A DNA stretch of 64,000 nt, from the NCBI RefSeq assembly GCF_900105615.1, contig NZ_LT630003.1:620001-684000 (forward strand), written 5' to 3'. Of this stretch, positions 1-8,395 are shown piece after piece; position 1 is the first letter of the stretch; each line of letters begins with the position of its first letter. The position numbers and the translations under genes were made by a program. The notes below the pieces were generated by a model. It saw nothing but the letters and a program-made list of their open reading frames with translations, searched no databases and was not told the origin of the DNA. This stretch comes from Lacrimispora sphenoides JCM 1415. Lineage in GTDB: Bacteria > Bacillota > Clostridia > Lachnospirales > Lachnospiraceae.

Positions 1-704
1 ATGCCAACGGCAACAAGATGCCGGAACTGGAAAATAAGGTAACTGTTAACAGGCATGAGATCGAATATACGGTATCTGTGCTAAAGGCAAAAAATCTTAC
101 GATCAACTTCGAGGTTTCAGGGGAAGTGGCAAAAGGATACCGGTATACGGGATTGGAATCTAACTTTAAATCCGTGCCGGTGGTAGGTACGAATTCCCTT
201 CTTGCCTCCCTGACCAGCTTATCTGTTTCTTCTGATAAGCTGAATATTGACGGTGCCACCTCTGATAAGGTGGTTCAGCTGGATTTAAGCCAGTATCTGC
301 CGCCAAACACCTCTATTGCAGGGGAAGAATATAAGAATGTAACCGTGAAGCTGAAGGTAGAACCATTGACTACCAGGGTATTCACTTTAAAACTGAAGAA
401 TCTGGATAAAAAAGGTGCAGAAGCTGATTACGATTACAGTTTTGATAAAGAAACTTCTGATGTTACGGTAAAAGGGCTCAAAGCAGATTTGGATGCATTG
501 ACGGAAACGAACTTGAATGCAGTTCTTGACGTAACGGACCAGGAGGCTGGCCCTCATGCCGGAATGGTGACATTTGAGGTTTCAGGAGGATTGGAAGTGG
601 TTGGTTATACACCTTTCAATGTGACGGTAACCCATAAGAATCCTGGACCCGGAACGGATGAAAGTACTACAGCCACTTCTGCGGAAGTGCCTGAGTCACA
701 ATGA
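1..704 (+). CDS. cdaR: YbbR/CdaR-like domain protein, C-terminal part (5' truncated by window edge)
   Basis: The reading frame is open from the first bases of the window, so the N-terminus lies outside it. The visible ~233 residues are beta-rich repeats of the YbbR type, an extracytoplasmic module found in CdaR, the membrane-anchored regulator of the c-di-AMP cyclase CdaA. Hallmarks are short repeats of the VTVKLKVEP and FEVSG kind and a low-complexity acidic Ser/Thr tail (PGTDESTTATSAEV). The transmembrane anchor expected at the N-terminus and the cdaA gene expected upstream are not visible. It is followed after 37 nt by ptsH. The family call is from the pattern of repeats; the CdaR role is inferred from family membership. 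Confidence 0.7.
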   Translation, partial: ANGNKMPELENKVTVNRHEIEYTVSVLKAKNLTINFEVSGEVAKGYRYTGLESNFKSVPVVGTNSLLASLTSLSVSSDKLNIDGATSDKVVQLDLSQYLPPNTSIAGEEYKNVTVKLKVEPLTTRVFTLKLKNLDKKGAEADYDYSFDKETSDVTVKGLKADLDALTETNLNAVLDVTDQEAGPHAGMVTFEVSGGLEVVGYTPFNVTVTHKNPGPGTDESTTATSAEVPESQ

Positions 705-741
705 GAACGTTTGATGAAGGAATGGAGGGAGGGAATTCAGT

Positions 742-1005
742 ATGGTTAGTGCTAAAGTTGTTATAAAGAATCCTACCGGCCTGCACCTAAGGCCGGCGGG
801 GATTCTTTGTAAGGAAGCCATGAACTTTAATTCTTCGGTGAGTTTTCGATTTAAGAACACCACCGCCAATGCGAAAAGCGTGCTTAGCGTATTGGGTGCC
901 TGCGTAAAAAGCGGGGATGAGATTACTTTTGTCTGTGAGGGAGCAGATGAGGAGGAAGCTCTGGCAACCATGGTCAAGGCTGTTGAAGAGGGTCTTGGCG
1001 AATAG
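742..1005 (+). CDS. ptsH: Phosphocarrier protein HPr
   Basis: An 87-residue HPr, the small phosphocarrier between enzyme I and the sugar-specific EII permeases of the phosphotransferase system. The active-site motif TGLHLRPA places the phosphorylated His at residue 15. The regulatory Ser target of HPr kinase is present at residue 46 (NAKSVLSVLG), as in Gram-positive HPr that acts with CcpA in carbon catabolite repression. Length is typical. A purine-rich GGAGGGAGG stretch precedes the ATG. It lies directly upstream of ptsI, the usual pts operon order. Confidence 0.97.
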   Translation: MVSAKVVIKNPTGLHLRPAGILCKEAMNFNSSVSFRFKNTTANAKSVLSVLGACVKSGDEITFVCEGADEEEALATMVKAVEEGLGE

Positions 1006-1039
1006 ATTAATGATCCAGTAATTAATAAGGAGGCTAATT

Positions 1040-2755
1040 ATGTTTAAAGGAACAAGTGCATCTGCGGGAATCGGTATTGGGAAGGCCGTTAACGTGGAAG
1101 AAGCAGAACTTAAGATCAGGAAAGAGGCAATAACGGATCCGGAGGCTGAAAAGGCCCGCTTTCAGGCAGCAGTCAAACAGGCCATGGAAGAGACAGGCCT
1201 TCTGGCACAGGATCTGGCAACTAAAGTGGGAGAGAAGGAAGCGGAGATTTTAAATGGTCATTTATTGCTCCTTTCCGATCCAATGCTCACAGGTGAGATC
1301 GAAAATTCCATAACAGGGGAGAAGGTTAACAGCGAATATGCGGTTGAAAATGTATGCAATACTTATGCCGATATGTTTGCTTCTATGGGAGACGAGCTCA
1401 TGCAGCAGAGAGCAACGGACATGCACGATATCAAAACCCGTGTGCAGAAGATACTTATGGGGGTAAGCTCTGTGGATATTTCCGCTCTGCCGGAAGGAAG
1501 TGTGATTGTAGCAAGAGATTTAACACCTTCCATGACAGCCGGGATCAATCCGGAAAAGGTAGTAGGTATTGTCACAGAACTGGGAGGAAAGACATCCCAC
1601 AGTGCAATTCTTGCAAGAGCCTTGGAAATTCCTGCAGTGGTTGCCATTGAGGGATTTTTAGGCCAGGTATCCGATGGAGATGATATGATACTGGATGGTT
1701 CTCAGGGAATTGTCATCGTAAAGCCGGAAGATTCGTTAAAAGCGGAGTATTCCGTAAAAAGAGAAGCCTTTTTAAAGGAAAAGAAGGAACTGGAGCAATA
1801 CATCGGAAAGCCTACTGTGACAAAGGATGGCACGACCATTGAATTGGTAGCCAATATCGGAAAGCCTGAGGATGTGGAAAAGGTTCTACATTATGATGGG
1901 GAAGGAATCGGACTGTTCCGTACGGAATTTTTGTTTATGGACCGTACATCAATGCCAACAGAGGACGAGCAGTTTGAAGCTTACCGGAAGGTTGCGGTTG
2001 CTATGAACGGCAAGCCCGTGATTATCCGGACTCTGGATATCGGTGGAGACAAGGAAATCCCATACATGGGCCTTGAAAAGGACGAAAATCCATTTTTAGG
2101 ATACAGAGCGATCCGTTTCTGCCTGGACCGGAAGGAAGATGTGTATAAGCCTCAGCTGCGGGCCCTTTTAAGAGCCAGCGCGTTCGGCAACATCCGCATC
2201 ATGGTTCCCATGGTGACCTGTCTGGAAGAGTTCAGGGAAGCAAAGGCACTTGTCGAGGAGCTTAAGAAAGAATTTGATGAAAAGGGAATAGCATATAAAA
2301 AGGACATTCAGGTAGGAATCATGGTGGAGACGGCTGCTGCTTCTTTGATGGCGGATGCATTTGCAAAGGAAGTTGATTTCTTCAGCATCGGAACCAATGA
2401 CCTGACCCAGTACACCATGTCCGTGGACAGGGGAAATGATAAGGTATCCTACTTATATTCCCCGTTAAATCCTGCAGTATTAAGAAGCATCCGCCATGTC
2501 ATTGAATGCGGACGCAGAGAAGGGATTATGGTTGGAATGTGCGGGGAAGCTGCCAGCGATCCCATGATCATCCCTCTGCTTCTGGCATTTGGCTTAAATG
2601 AATTCAGCATGAGTGCGTCGGCTATCTTAAACGCCAGAAAGCTGATCACCGGTTACAGCATTAAGGATTTACAGGCAGTGGCAGAAAAGGCAATGTCCTA
2701 TTCCACTGTAAAAGAGGTAGAAGATTACATGAGAGAGTTTATTAGTCATATATAA
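1040..2755 (+). CDS. ptsI: Phosphoenolpyruvate-protein phosphotransferase (enzyme I)
   Basis: A 571-residue cytoplasmic enzyme I, which transfers phosphate from phosphoenolpyruvate to HPr. Order of domains: N-terminal HPr-binding/phosphohistidine part, with the active His187 in GGKTSHSAILAR, then the C-terminal PEP-binding TIM barrel, with GIGLFRTEFLFM, the IGTNDLTQYTM motif, and the conserved Cys in GMCGEAASDP. Length matches the family (about 570-575). An AAGGAGG ribosome binding site lies just upstream, 34 nt after ptsH, so the two are cotranscribed. Confidence 0.98.
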   Translation: MFKGTSASAGIGIGKAVNVEEAELKIRKEAITDPEAEKARFQAAVKQAMEETGLLAQDLATKVGEKEAEILNGHLLLLSDPMLTGEIENSITGEKVNSEYAVENVCNTYADMFASMGDELMQQRATDMHDIKTRVQKILMGVSSVDISALPEGSVIVARDLTPSMTAGINPEKVVGIVTELGGKTSHSAILARALEIPAVVAIEGFLGQVSDGDDMILDGSQGIVIVKPEDSLKAEYSVKREAFLKEKKELEQYIGKPTVTKDGTTIELVANIGKPEDVEKVLHYDGEGIGLFRTEFLFMDRTSMPTEDEQFEAYRKVAVAMNGKPVIIRTLDIGGDKEIPYMGLEKDENPFLGYRAIRFCLDRKEDVYKPQLRALLRASAFGNIRIMVPMVTCLEEFREAKALVEELKKEFDEKGIAYKKDIQVGIMVETAAASLMADAFAKEVDFFSIGTNDLTQYTMSVDRGNDKVSYLYSPLNPAVLRSIRHVIECGRREGIMVGMCGEAASDPMIIPLLLAFGLNEFSMSASAILNARKLITGYSIKDLQAVAEKAMSYSTVKEVEDYMREFISHI

Positions 2756-2851
2756 TGGACGACCAAAGGGGAAGTGCGGCTGTCGCTAGGGCGGCGGCTG
2801 CCTTTTTCCATATAAGACGGCGTTTCTATTATTTGCAAAAGGGGATATTTT

Positions 2852-4147
2852 GTGATGAGTGTTTATCTGATCAGCTATGGAGCGTCTTTTTTATTTGCAA
2901 GAGCAGGTTTCTACTGGCTGTCTGGTATTATATTAATACTGGCCGCTCTTTTCCTGTATTGGCGGGATTACTGCCGAACCGAGAATATCATTCATTTGAG
3001 GGGATTGTTTTCTCTGTTCTGGGTAGGAGGAGAAGGCATCGCCTGTTTTAAGCTCTCAGAGCTTTCTTTTGACTGGAATATTATTACGTGGCTCTGCTTT
3101 CTGGTAGCATTCCTGGGATTTTGGGTCACCTTTGAATTTTTTGCAAAGCTGCAGGGAGAATCAGGAGGGCAGCGTTCCAGCTGGTTCAGTTTTAAAGGCT
3201 ATGAAAGGCCTCTGTTTCTATCTATGGTTTTTGTCACCTTTGTATCCCTTGCCGGTTTTATCGTTGAGGCGGCGGTGCTGGGATTCATCCCCTTCTTTGT
3301 AAAAGGAGTGCCCCATGCTTACTCTGCGTTCCATATAACAGGAATTCATTATTTCACGGTATCCTGTGTGCTGGTGCCTGCGCTGTCGGTCCTTTATTTT
3401 TGCATAGAACAAGGGAGAAACGGCTTAAGGCTGATTCTGGCCATACTTATGGACGTTATCGCATGTTTGATTCCGATTTTATGTGTGTCCAGGTTCCAGC
3501 TGATCCTTTCTGTGGGATTGGCAGTTCTCACCTATATTGCGATGGAGCACAGGCTGAAGATCGCTTATGGGGTGGGCCTGGCGATCGGTATGATCCCCAT
3601 TTATGTGATTCTCACCATTGCAAGAGGCCATGATGTCTCCTATTTAAACGGCATATTTCAGATGAAAAACAGCCAGATGCCCATATTTATCACCCAGCCT
3701 TATATGTACATTGCGAACAACTACGACAATTTCAACTGTCTGGTGGAGTGGCTTCCGTCCCATACCTTTGGTCTTCGGATGCTCTTTCCTTTATGGGCGC
3801 TTACAGGGCTTAAATTCCTTGTCCCGGCTCTTGTGGATTTTCCCATCTATGTGACAAAAGAGGAATTGACTACGGTTACCCTGTTTTATGATTCCTTTTA
3901 TGATTTTGGAATCGTGGGTGTCCTTCTTTTTGGATGTATTCTTGGCGGAGTTGCGTTTTTCCTGGTGAGGATGGTAAAGCGTATCCGAAATCCCATCGGC
4001 TATCTGTTCTATGCCCAATTTGCCATGTATATGATCCTTTCTTTTTTCACGACCTGGTTCAGCAATCCCTCCACCTGGTTTTATTTTGTGATGACAGGGT
4101 TTTTATTCGTTTTCTGTTCGTGGAAGAACAATGGAAGACATGGATGA
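2852..4147 (+). CDS. Polytopic membrane protein, Wzy / O-antigen polymerase-like
   Basis: A 431-residue integral membrane protein with roughly 10-12 hydrophobic segments and a large loop between the later helices. The layout (helices, central extracytoplasmic loop near NNYDNFNCLVEWLPSHTFGLRM, and an Arg-containing CVSRFQLILS segment) resembles oligosaccharide repeat-unit polymerases of the Wzy type, which join polysaccharide repeat units outside the membrane. The start is GTG at 2852 or ATG at 2855, behind AAAAGGGG. No glycosyltransferase, flippase or chain-length regulator is nearby, so it is an orphan polymerase and the substrate cannot be inferred. A strong hairpin terminator follows. Family call moderate, function inferred. 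Confidence 0.6.
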   Translation: MMSVYLISYGASFLFARAGFYWLSGIILILAALFLYWRDYCRTENIIHLRGLFSLFWVGGEGIACFKLSELSFDWNIITWLCFLVAFLGFWVTFEFFAKLQGESGGQRSSWFSFKGYERPLFLSMVFVTFVSLAGFIVEAAVLGFIPFFVKGVPHAYSAFHITGIHYFTVSCVLVPALSVLYFCIEQGRNGLRLILAILMDVIACLIPILCVSRFQLILSVGLAVLTYIAMEHRLKIAYGVGLAIGMIPIYVILTIARGHDVSYLNGIFQMKNSQMPIFITQPYMYIANNYDNFNCLVEWLPSHTFGLRMLFPLWALTGLKFLVPALVDFPIYVTKEELTTVTLFYDSFYDFGIVGVLLFGCILGGVAFFLVRMVKRIRNPIGYLFYAQFAMYMILSFFTTWFSNPSTWFYFVMTGFLFVFCSWKNNGRHG

Positions 4148-4165
4148 CGTAGATGACAAATAAAA

Positions 4166-4200
4166 AAAGCTCCTGGAAAAAATCCGGGAGCTTTTTTTAT
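4166..4200. terminator. Bidirectional intrinsic terminator
   Basis: AGCTCCTGG pairs with CCGGGAGCT, flanked by an A-run on the left and a T-run on the right. It separates the convergent Wzy-like gene (+) and the DUF4349 lipoprotein (-), and would work in both directions. Confidence 0.9.
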
Positions 4201-4216
4201 TTGGTATGATTTGAAG

Positions 4217-5194
4217 TCAAACTTTGGGTGTGCCGGAAGGTTCTTTCTCCTCCTTGGTAAGAGCAATGGGAGGGAGTATTTTCTTTCTTCGCCTGCGGAA
4301 GAAGATAATGGCAGAGGCGGCGGCTGCTATGGGGAACCAGAATGGAATGGTAGTAATGATACCGATCGTAAGGTTTAACACGACATTCTTAAAAAGCTTA
4401 AGATTGCTTGTAAATCCATTACTAATGCGGGTACCGGCTGATTCCGGGGCAATGGGAGTAAATGTGGTGACTTCCGTGATACTGAGAGAAACCGTACTGT
4501 AATCCACCTGATTGTCGTAAAGCTTAAGCTGGGATTCCATGGATTCCAACTGATAGCGTATCTCAGAAAGCCTCTGCTGAAGGGTGATGACCGTATCAAT
4601 TGATTCCGCCTTTTCAAGGAATTCCCACAGCTTTTCCTGCTCTATTTCCAGAGACTTCTTTCTGCTTTCCAGATCGCTGTACTGCAGCGTAACATCCTGG
4701 GTGGATTCGGATTTATTCGTGACATTTCCGTTTGTTTCTACTGTATCGATAAAGCTGTCAATTTGGTTTACGGGAACCCGGACTGTCATATTGGCAAATC
4801 TTGGACTTGGACTTCCCATGCGGTCCTGGCGGCTGCCTGACATGTCGGACTGTTCCACATATCCGCCAAGCTGTGTGATTTTGGACTGCAGGTTTGACAG
4901 TAGTGTTTCAAACTCATTTGTTTCCACGTTCATGGATATGTTCCGTATAAGCTTTCTTCCAGCCGGAAGCATCTGTCCGCCTCCGGTTTCGCTTGCCAGT
5001 GATGTTACCGACTTTTCCCCCGTCTCATTTTCGTACTGGCTGTCTGCGCTAACCGAGTCATTTATCTCTGCAGGCATAGCAACCCCATAATCTGATGCGG
5101 TGTTCTGGGCCATTGTTGCGGACTTGCTTGAGCATGCACTTAAGCAGAGAACGAACAGAAGAGACGGAATAAATCCCCATTTTCTTATTCTCAT
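4217..5194 (-). CDS. DUF4349 lipoprotein
   Basis: A 325-residue surface protein. A signal peptide ends in a lipobox (LSACSS), so the mature protein should be acylated at Cys20-21. The middle (about residues 80-250) is a DUF4349-type domain: RKLIRNISMNVET, a coiled-coil stretch (SRKKSLEIEQEKLWEFLEKA), then YSTVSLSITEV. A single hydrophobic segment near residue 285 is followed by RRRRKK, giving a C-terminal membrane anchor with the Arg/Lys inside. The function of DUF4349 proteins is not established. It is transcribed alone, with GGAGGGG upstream of the ATG. Confidence 0.85.
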   Translation of the reverse strand: MRIRKWGFIPSLLFVLCLSACSSKSATMAQNTASDYGVAMPAEINDSVSADSQYENETGEKSVTSLASETGGGQMLPAGRKLIRNISMNVETNEFETLLSNLQSKITQLGGYVEQSDMSGSRQDRMGSPSPRFANMTVRVPVNQIDSFIDTVETNGNVTNKSESTQDVTLQYSDLESRKKSLEIEQEKLWEFLEKAESIDTVITLQQRLSEIRYQLESMESQLKLYDNQVDYSTVSLSITEVTTFTPIAPESAGTRISNGFTSNLKLFKNVVLNLTIGIITTIPFWFPIAAAASAIIFFRRRRKKILPPIALTKEEKEPSGTPKV

Positions 5195-5299
5195 TGAACC
5201 CCTCCTTTTATCAGCATATTTCTAAGAATCATATGATATCCTTAGAATAGCATGACGCCTTGACCATTTCAACAAGGGCAGAGGAAGCTTAAGAAAAAC

Positions 5300-6151
5300 T
5301 TATATATTTACACGTTTTTTTATGGCTTCAGATGGAGAAACGTGATAGTGTTTTTTATAGGCTCTGAAAAACGTTGAGTAGTTTTTAAAACCGCTGGCAA
5401 AGCATGCTTCGGTAACTGTCATTCCTGTTCTTAACAGATCCCTTGCCAAAGTCAGACGTTTTTCCGTGATATAATCAAACAGCGTGTAGCCGGTTTCCCC
5501 TTTGAATAAGTGCATCAGGTGATAACGGCTGATATAACAGGCCTCTGCAATTGTTTCCACGGTTATCTCCTCTGTTAAGTGATTGTTGATGTAGTCCATA
5601 ATGTTTAAAATGCGCCGGTCACCGGTGGAAGGGGGCAGGTATTGTACCCGGTTGGCCAGGGAGGCACGGTTTAACTGGATCATGAATTCCAGAAAAACCA
5701 CCTGGCAGTACAGATCTCTGGCATATCCGTCATGGGTACAGGCATATTCTAAGTTCGCCAATGTGCGGTATATGCCGCTCTTTTCCATGGAATGAATCCG
5801 CAGGACGTGGGAGTGAAGCTCTTTCGATTTCTGAAAGCAGGTGCTCAAATCATAGCTTTCGGACCGGTAAGCCAGTAAGAAACCGGGAGAAAGATAGACG
5901 ATGATCCGTTCATAAGGCACCGAAGGATCGATGTCAGGCTTATGGATATCGTTATGGCGGACCAGTATAATGTCATAAGGCTTCAGTTTATAAGCGCATC
6001 CTTCGATCCGGTAAGTCACGGATCCCCGGATGAATATGATAATTTTATCAAAATCATGGTAATGGTATTCAAAATCCTGTTTTTTTGTATCGGTCAGATG
6101 AAACAGACGGAAATCACTGTTTAAATATCCCCGCTTTTCGTAGTTGTCCAT
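5300..6151 (-). CDS. AraC-family transcriptional regulator with cupin sensor domain
   Basis: A 283-residue regulator. The N-terminal ~140 residues form a cupin-like sensor (HYHDFDKIIIFIRG, then PYDIILVRHNDIHKPD). The C-terminal ~100 residues hold the two helix-turn-helix motifs of the AraC family (TVETIAEACYISRYHLMHLF and TVTEACFASGFKNYSTFFRA). Such proteins usually respond to a sugar or other small ligand and activate nearby genes. It is divergent from ddl, with about 145 bp shared upstream DNA, but sugar genes are absent nearby, so its target is unclear. AGGAGGATT precedes the start. Confidence 0.93.
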   Translation of the reverse strand: MDNYEKRGYLNSDFRLFHLTDTKKQDFEYHYHDFDKIIIFIRGSVTYRIEGCAYKLKPYDIILVRHNDIHKPDIDPSVPYERIIVYLSPGFLLAYRSESYDLSTCFQKSKELHSHVLRIHSMEKSGIYRTLANLEYACTHDGYARDLYCQVVFLEFMIQLNRASLANRVQYLPPSTGDRRILNIMDYINNHLTEEITVETIAEACYISRYHLMHLFKGETGYTLFDYITEKRLTLARDLLRTGMTVTEACFASGFKNYSTFFRAYKKHYHVSPSEAIKKRVNI

Positions 6152-6296
6152 ATCAATCTTAATCCTCCTGTATACTGCCTTTTATAATACAACATAATTT
6201 GCAATAAAAAAAGCATTATATTGATGGAAATGATAAATAGTGCTGTATATAATGGAGTATATAAAACAAATGTGCAGGAACAGAAGGAAGACAAGA

Positions 6297-7319
6297 ATGA
6301 AAATAGTCGTGATGGCGGGCGGTTACAGCCCGGAAAGAGAAGTCTCATTATCTTCAGGTGCGATGATTACAAACGCTCTGATAAAAAACGGACATGAGGT
6401 TTACCTGCTGGATTCTTATCTGGGAGTTGCTGACGGAGAAGCGGTCTGCTTTAAAAGCCTTAAAGATGGTACAGACTTTTCCTGGGAAATCGGAAGAAAG
6501 GTACCGGAGCTTGACCGTTTGAGCGAAGAGCGAAGGGGAGAAGGATATATAGGAAACCGGGTCATTGAAATCTGCAGTAAGGCAGATGTAGTATTTCTGG
6601 CCCTGCACGGAGGGGCGGGAGAAAACGGACAGATACAGGCCGTTTTTGATGCTTACGGCATTTCCTATACCGGAACTGGTTATGAAGGGTGTTTAAAAGC
6701 CATGGATAAGCCTATGGCAAAACTCCTGATGAAAGCTTCAGGCATACCAACCCCGGATTGGCGTCTTTATACGAGAGGGGAGCCTTTGGAACCGTTTTCA
6801 TTTCCCTGTGTGGTAAAGCCATGCGGCTGCGGATCCAGTGTAGGTATTACCATGGTGGATAAGGAGGAACAATGGGAGCAGGCCCTTGATTCTGCTTTTG
6901 CCTATGAAGAACGGATACTGGCGGAAGTAAAAATTACTGGCAGGGAATTTTCTGTTGGAATCCTGGGAGAAAGGGCCCTTCCCTCAATCGAGATCATACC
7001 AAAGTCTGGGTTTTATGATTATGAAAATAAGTATCAGGCAGGCATGACAGAGGAGGTCTGCCCGGCAAGGCTGACAGAAAAAGAGGAGGAGGCCTTGGGT
7101 TTTATGGCTTTAAAGGTCCACCGCGCTCTGGGACTTGGCTATTATTCCAGGGTGGATTTCATCATGGAGGAAGATGGCAGTCTTTACTGTCTGGAGGCCA
7201 ATACGCTGCCGGGAATGACGCCTTTCAGCCTTCTTCCGCAGGAGGCTTTAGCTGCCGGAATTTCATATTATGAGTTATGTGAGGATATTGCAAGACACGG
7301 GAAAGGAGTTCTATCATGA
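6297..7319 (+). CDS. ddl: D-alanine--D-alanine ligase
   Basis: A 340-residue ATP-grasp ligase that joins two D-alanines for peptidoglycan precursors. Seen motifs: N-terminal SPEREVSLSSG (contains the substrate-binding Glu), LALHGGAGENG, CGSSVGI in the ATP-binding small domain, the omega-loop region FYDYENKY with its Tyr, and the C-terminal LEANTLPGMTPFSLLPQEA with metal-binding Glu/Asn. These fit a D-Ala-D-Ala rather than a D-Ala-D-lactate enzyme. A longer in-frame start at 6240 exists, but ATG 6297 has the AGAAGGAAG site and begins the conserved MKIVVMAGGYSPE. It overlaps the next gene by 4 nt (ATGA), so translation is coupled. Confidence 0.95.
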   Translation: MKIVVMAGGYSPEREVSLSSGAMITNALIKNGHEVYLLDSYLGVADGEAVCFKSLKDGTDFSWEIGRKVPELDRLSEERRGEGYIGNRVIEICSKADVVFLALHGGAGENGQIQAVFDAYGISYTGTGYEGCLKAMDKPMAKLLMKASGIPTPDWRLYTRGEPLEPFSFPCVVKPCGCGSSVGITMVDKEEQWEQALDSAFAYEERILAEVKITGREFSVGILGERALPSIEIIPKSGFYDYENKYQAGMTEEVCPARLTEKEEEALGFMALKVHRALGLGYYSRVDFIMEEDGSLYCLEANTLPGMTPFSLLPQEALAAGISYYELCEDIARHGKGVLS

Positions 7320-8176
7320 ATATCACATTGGAAAAATACCATGGACTGGGCAATGATTATCTGATTTTTGATCCCAATAAAAATGAATTGGAGCTGACAG
7401 AGGAAAGTGTCCGGCTGATCTGCAACCGGAATTTTGGCGTCGGATCTGACGGGCTTTTGGTTGGTCCGATTCTGGGGCAGGATAAGCTGGAGCTAAAAAT
7501 CTTAAACCCTGATGGAAGCGAAGCTGAGTTAAGCGGCAACGGAGTCCGGATCTTTGGAAAATACTTAAAGGATGCCGGATACGTACAGAAAAACCGCTTT
7601 ATTGTCAATACATTAAGCGGGCAGCAGACGATCCAGTACTTAAATGAGACCGGGACCAAAATAAAGGTATCCATGGGAAAACTCAGCTTTTACAGCGATG
7701 AAATTCCTGTAACAGGGCCGAGGAGAGAGGTACTGAATGAAACCATGATGTTTGGAAGCATCCCTTACCGGGTTACCTGTGTGACCATAGGCAATCCTCA
7801 CTGCGTCATCTGGCTGAATGACATATCAAAGGAACTGGCCTGCAGGATCGGAAAGCATTCAGAAGCAGCCGATTATTTCCCGGAAAAGATTAATACGGAG
7901 CTTTTGAAGGTTGTGGACAGGACCAATATTGAAATTGAGATTTACGAAAGGGGAGCCGGATATACCCTTGCCTCTGGAACCAGCGGCTGCGCGGCGGCTG
8001 GTGCGGCATACCGCATGGGGCTTACAGATCCCAAAATGTACGTGCACATGCCGGGAGGCGTGCTTGAGGTAGAGATTGAAAAGGATGGCAGCGTGCTGAT
8101 GACAGGAGAAGTCGGTTACGTGGGAAGATTTACCCTTTCTCATGAAATGACGGAGGAGCTGCGGGCGATCCGGTAA
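7316..8176 (+). CDS. Diaminopimelate epimerase-like protein lacking both catalytic cysteines
   Basis: A 286-residue member of the DapF fold. The first half carries the family motif, but the catalytic Cys73 position is Ser (PDGSEAELSGNGVR). In the second half the matching position is Ser220 (ERGAGYTLASGTSGC instead of ..ACGTGAC). The general ligand-binding features GLGNDYLIF, GVGSDGLL and GNPHCV are kept, so the gene is not simply decaying. DAP epimerase needs the two thiols as acid/base pair, so ordinary epimerase activity is unlikely. A canonical dapF with both Cys lies at 25159-25974, which frees this copy for another role. Translational coupling to ddl suggests a wall or D-amino-acid function; this is inference. 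Many pipelines would label it dapF. Confidence 0.85.
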   Translation: MNITLEKYHGLGNDYLIFDPNKNELELTEESVRLICNRNFGVGSDGLLVGPILGQDKLELKILNPDGSEAELSGNGVRIFGKYLKDAGYVQKNRFIVNTLSGQQTIQYLNETGTKIKVSMGKLSFYSDEIPVTGPRREVLNETMMFGSIPYRVTCVTIGNPHCVIWLNDISKELACRIGKHSEAADYFPEKINTELLKVVDRTNIEIEIYERGAGYTLASGTSGCAAAGAAYRMGLTDPKMYVHMPGGVLEVEIEKDGSVLMTGEVGYVGRFTLSHEMTEELRAIR

Positions 8177-8194
8177 TTAAATATAATGATTAAA

Positions 8195-8290
8195 AAACAG
8201 GCACGACGATCACCGTAAACTCAGAGCAGGAGGGAACTGCCCTGTCTGGGATAAACGGAGGACCGTAGTGCCTCTTTCGTGTTCCTGTTT
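8195..8290. ncRNA. Unclassified structured intergenic element
   Basis: Nested pairings: AAACAGG (8195-8201) with CCTGTTT (8284-8290) and ACGA (8203-8206) with TCGT (8277-8280); inside, AGGCAC (8199-8204) with GTGCCT (8268-8273), CCGT (8213-8216) with ACGG (8255-8258), and CAGA-g-CAGG (8222-8230) with CCTGTCTG (8241-8248). The outer pair and the AGGCAC/GTGCCT pair compete for the same left arm. Read on the minus strand the element ends in a run of six T, like a terminated small RNA; read on + it is the tail of the DapF-like gene. I see no good minus-strand promoter and cannot match it to a known RNA family. Confidence 0.5.
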
Positions 8291-8311
8291 CATGATCTGG
8301 GGCTGAACCGG

Positions 8312-8341
8312 TTGACGGAATCAGCGTTTTCATACTATAAT
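8312..8341 (+). promoter_or_regulatory. Sigma-A-type promoter for the GGDEF/EAL gene
   Basis: TTGACG (8312-8317), 18-bp spacer, TATAAT (8336-8341). It lies inside the longest possible ORF upstream of the real start, which argues for translation beginning at 8396. Confidence 0.75.
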
Positions 8342-8395
8342 ATTACAATAATTTATATGGTCGCAGATAATGTGATGCAGGAGAGGCGGGGGCTT

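Noticed and set aside
4584..5090. A 168-residue + strand frame inside the DUF4349 lipoprotein gene.
   Set aside because: Ser/Cys-rich shadow of the minus-strand gene, no start signals.
8195..8290. Bacterial small SRP RNA or a c-di-GMP riboswitch.
   Set aside because: The GGAAGG-AGCAG apical motif of SRP RNA and the conserved c-di-GMP core sequences are both missing.
8279..8395. Upstream in-frame extension (GTG start) of the GGDEF/EAL protein.
   Set aside because: It contains a good promoter and half of the structured element, and ATG 8396 has the only strong ribosome binding site.
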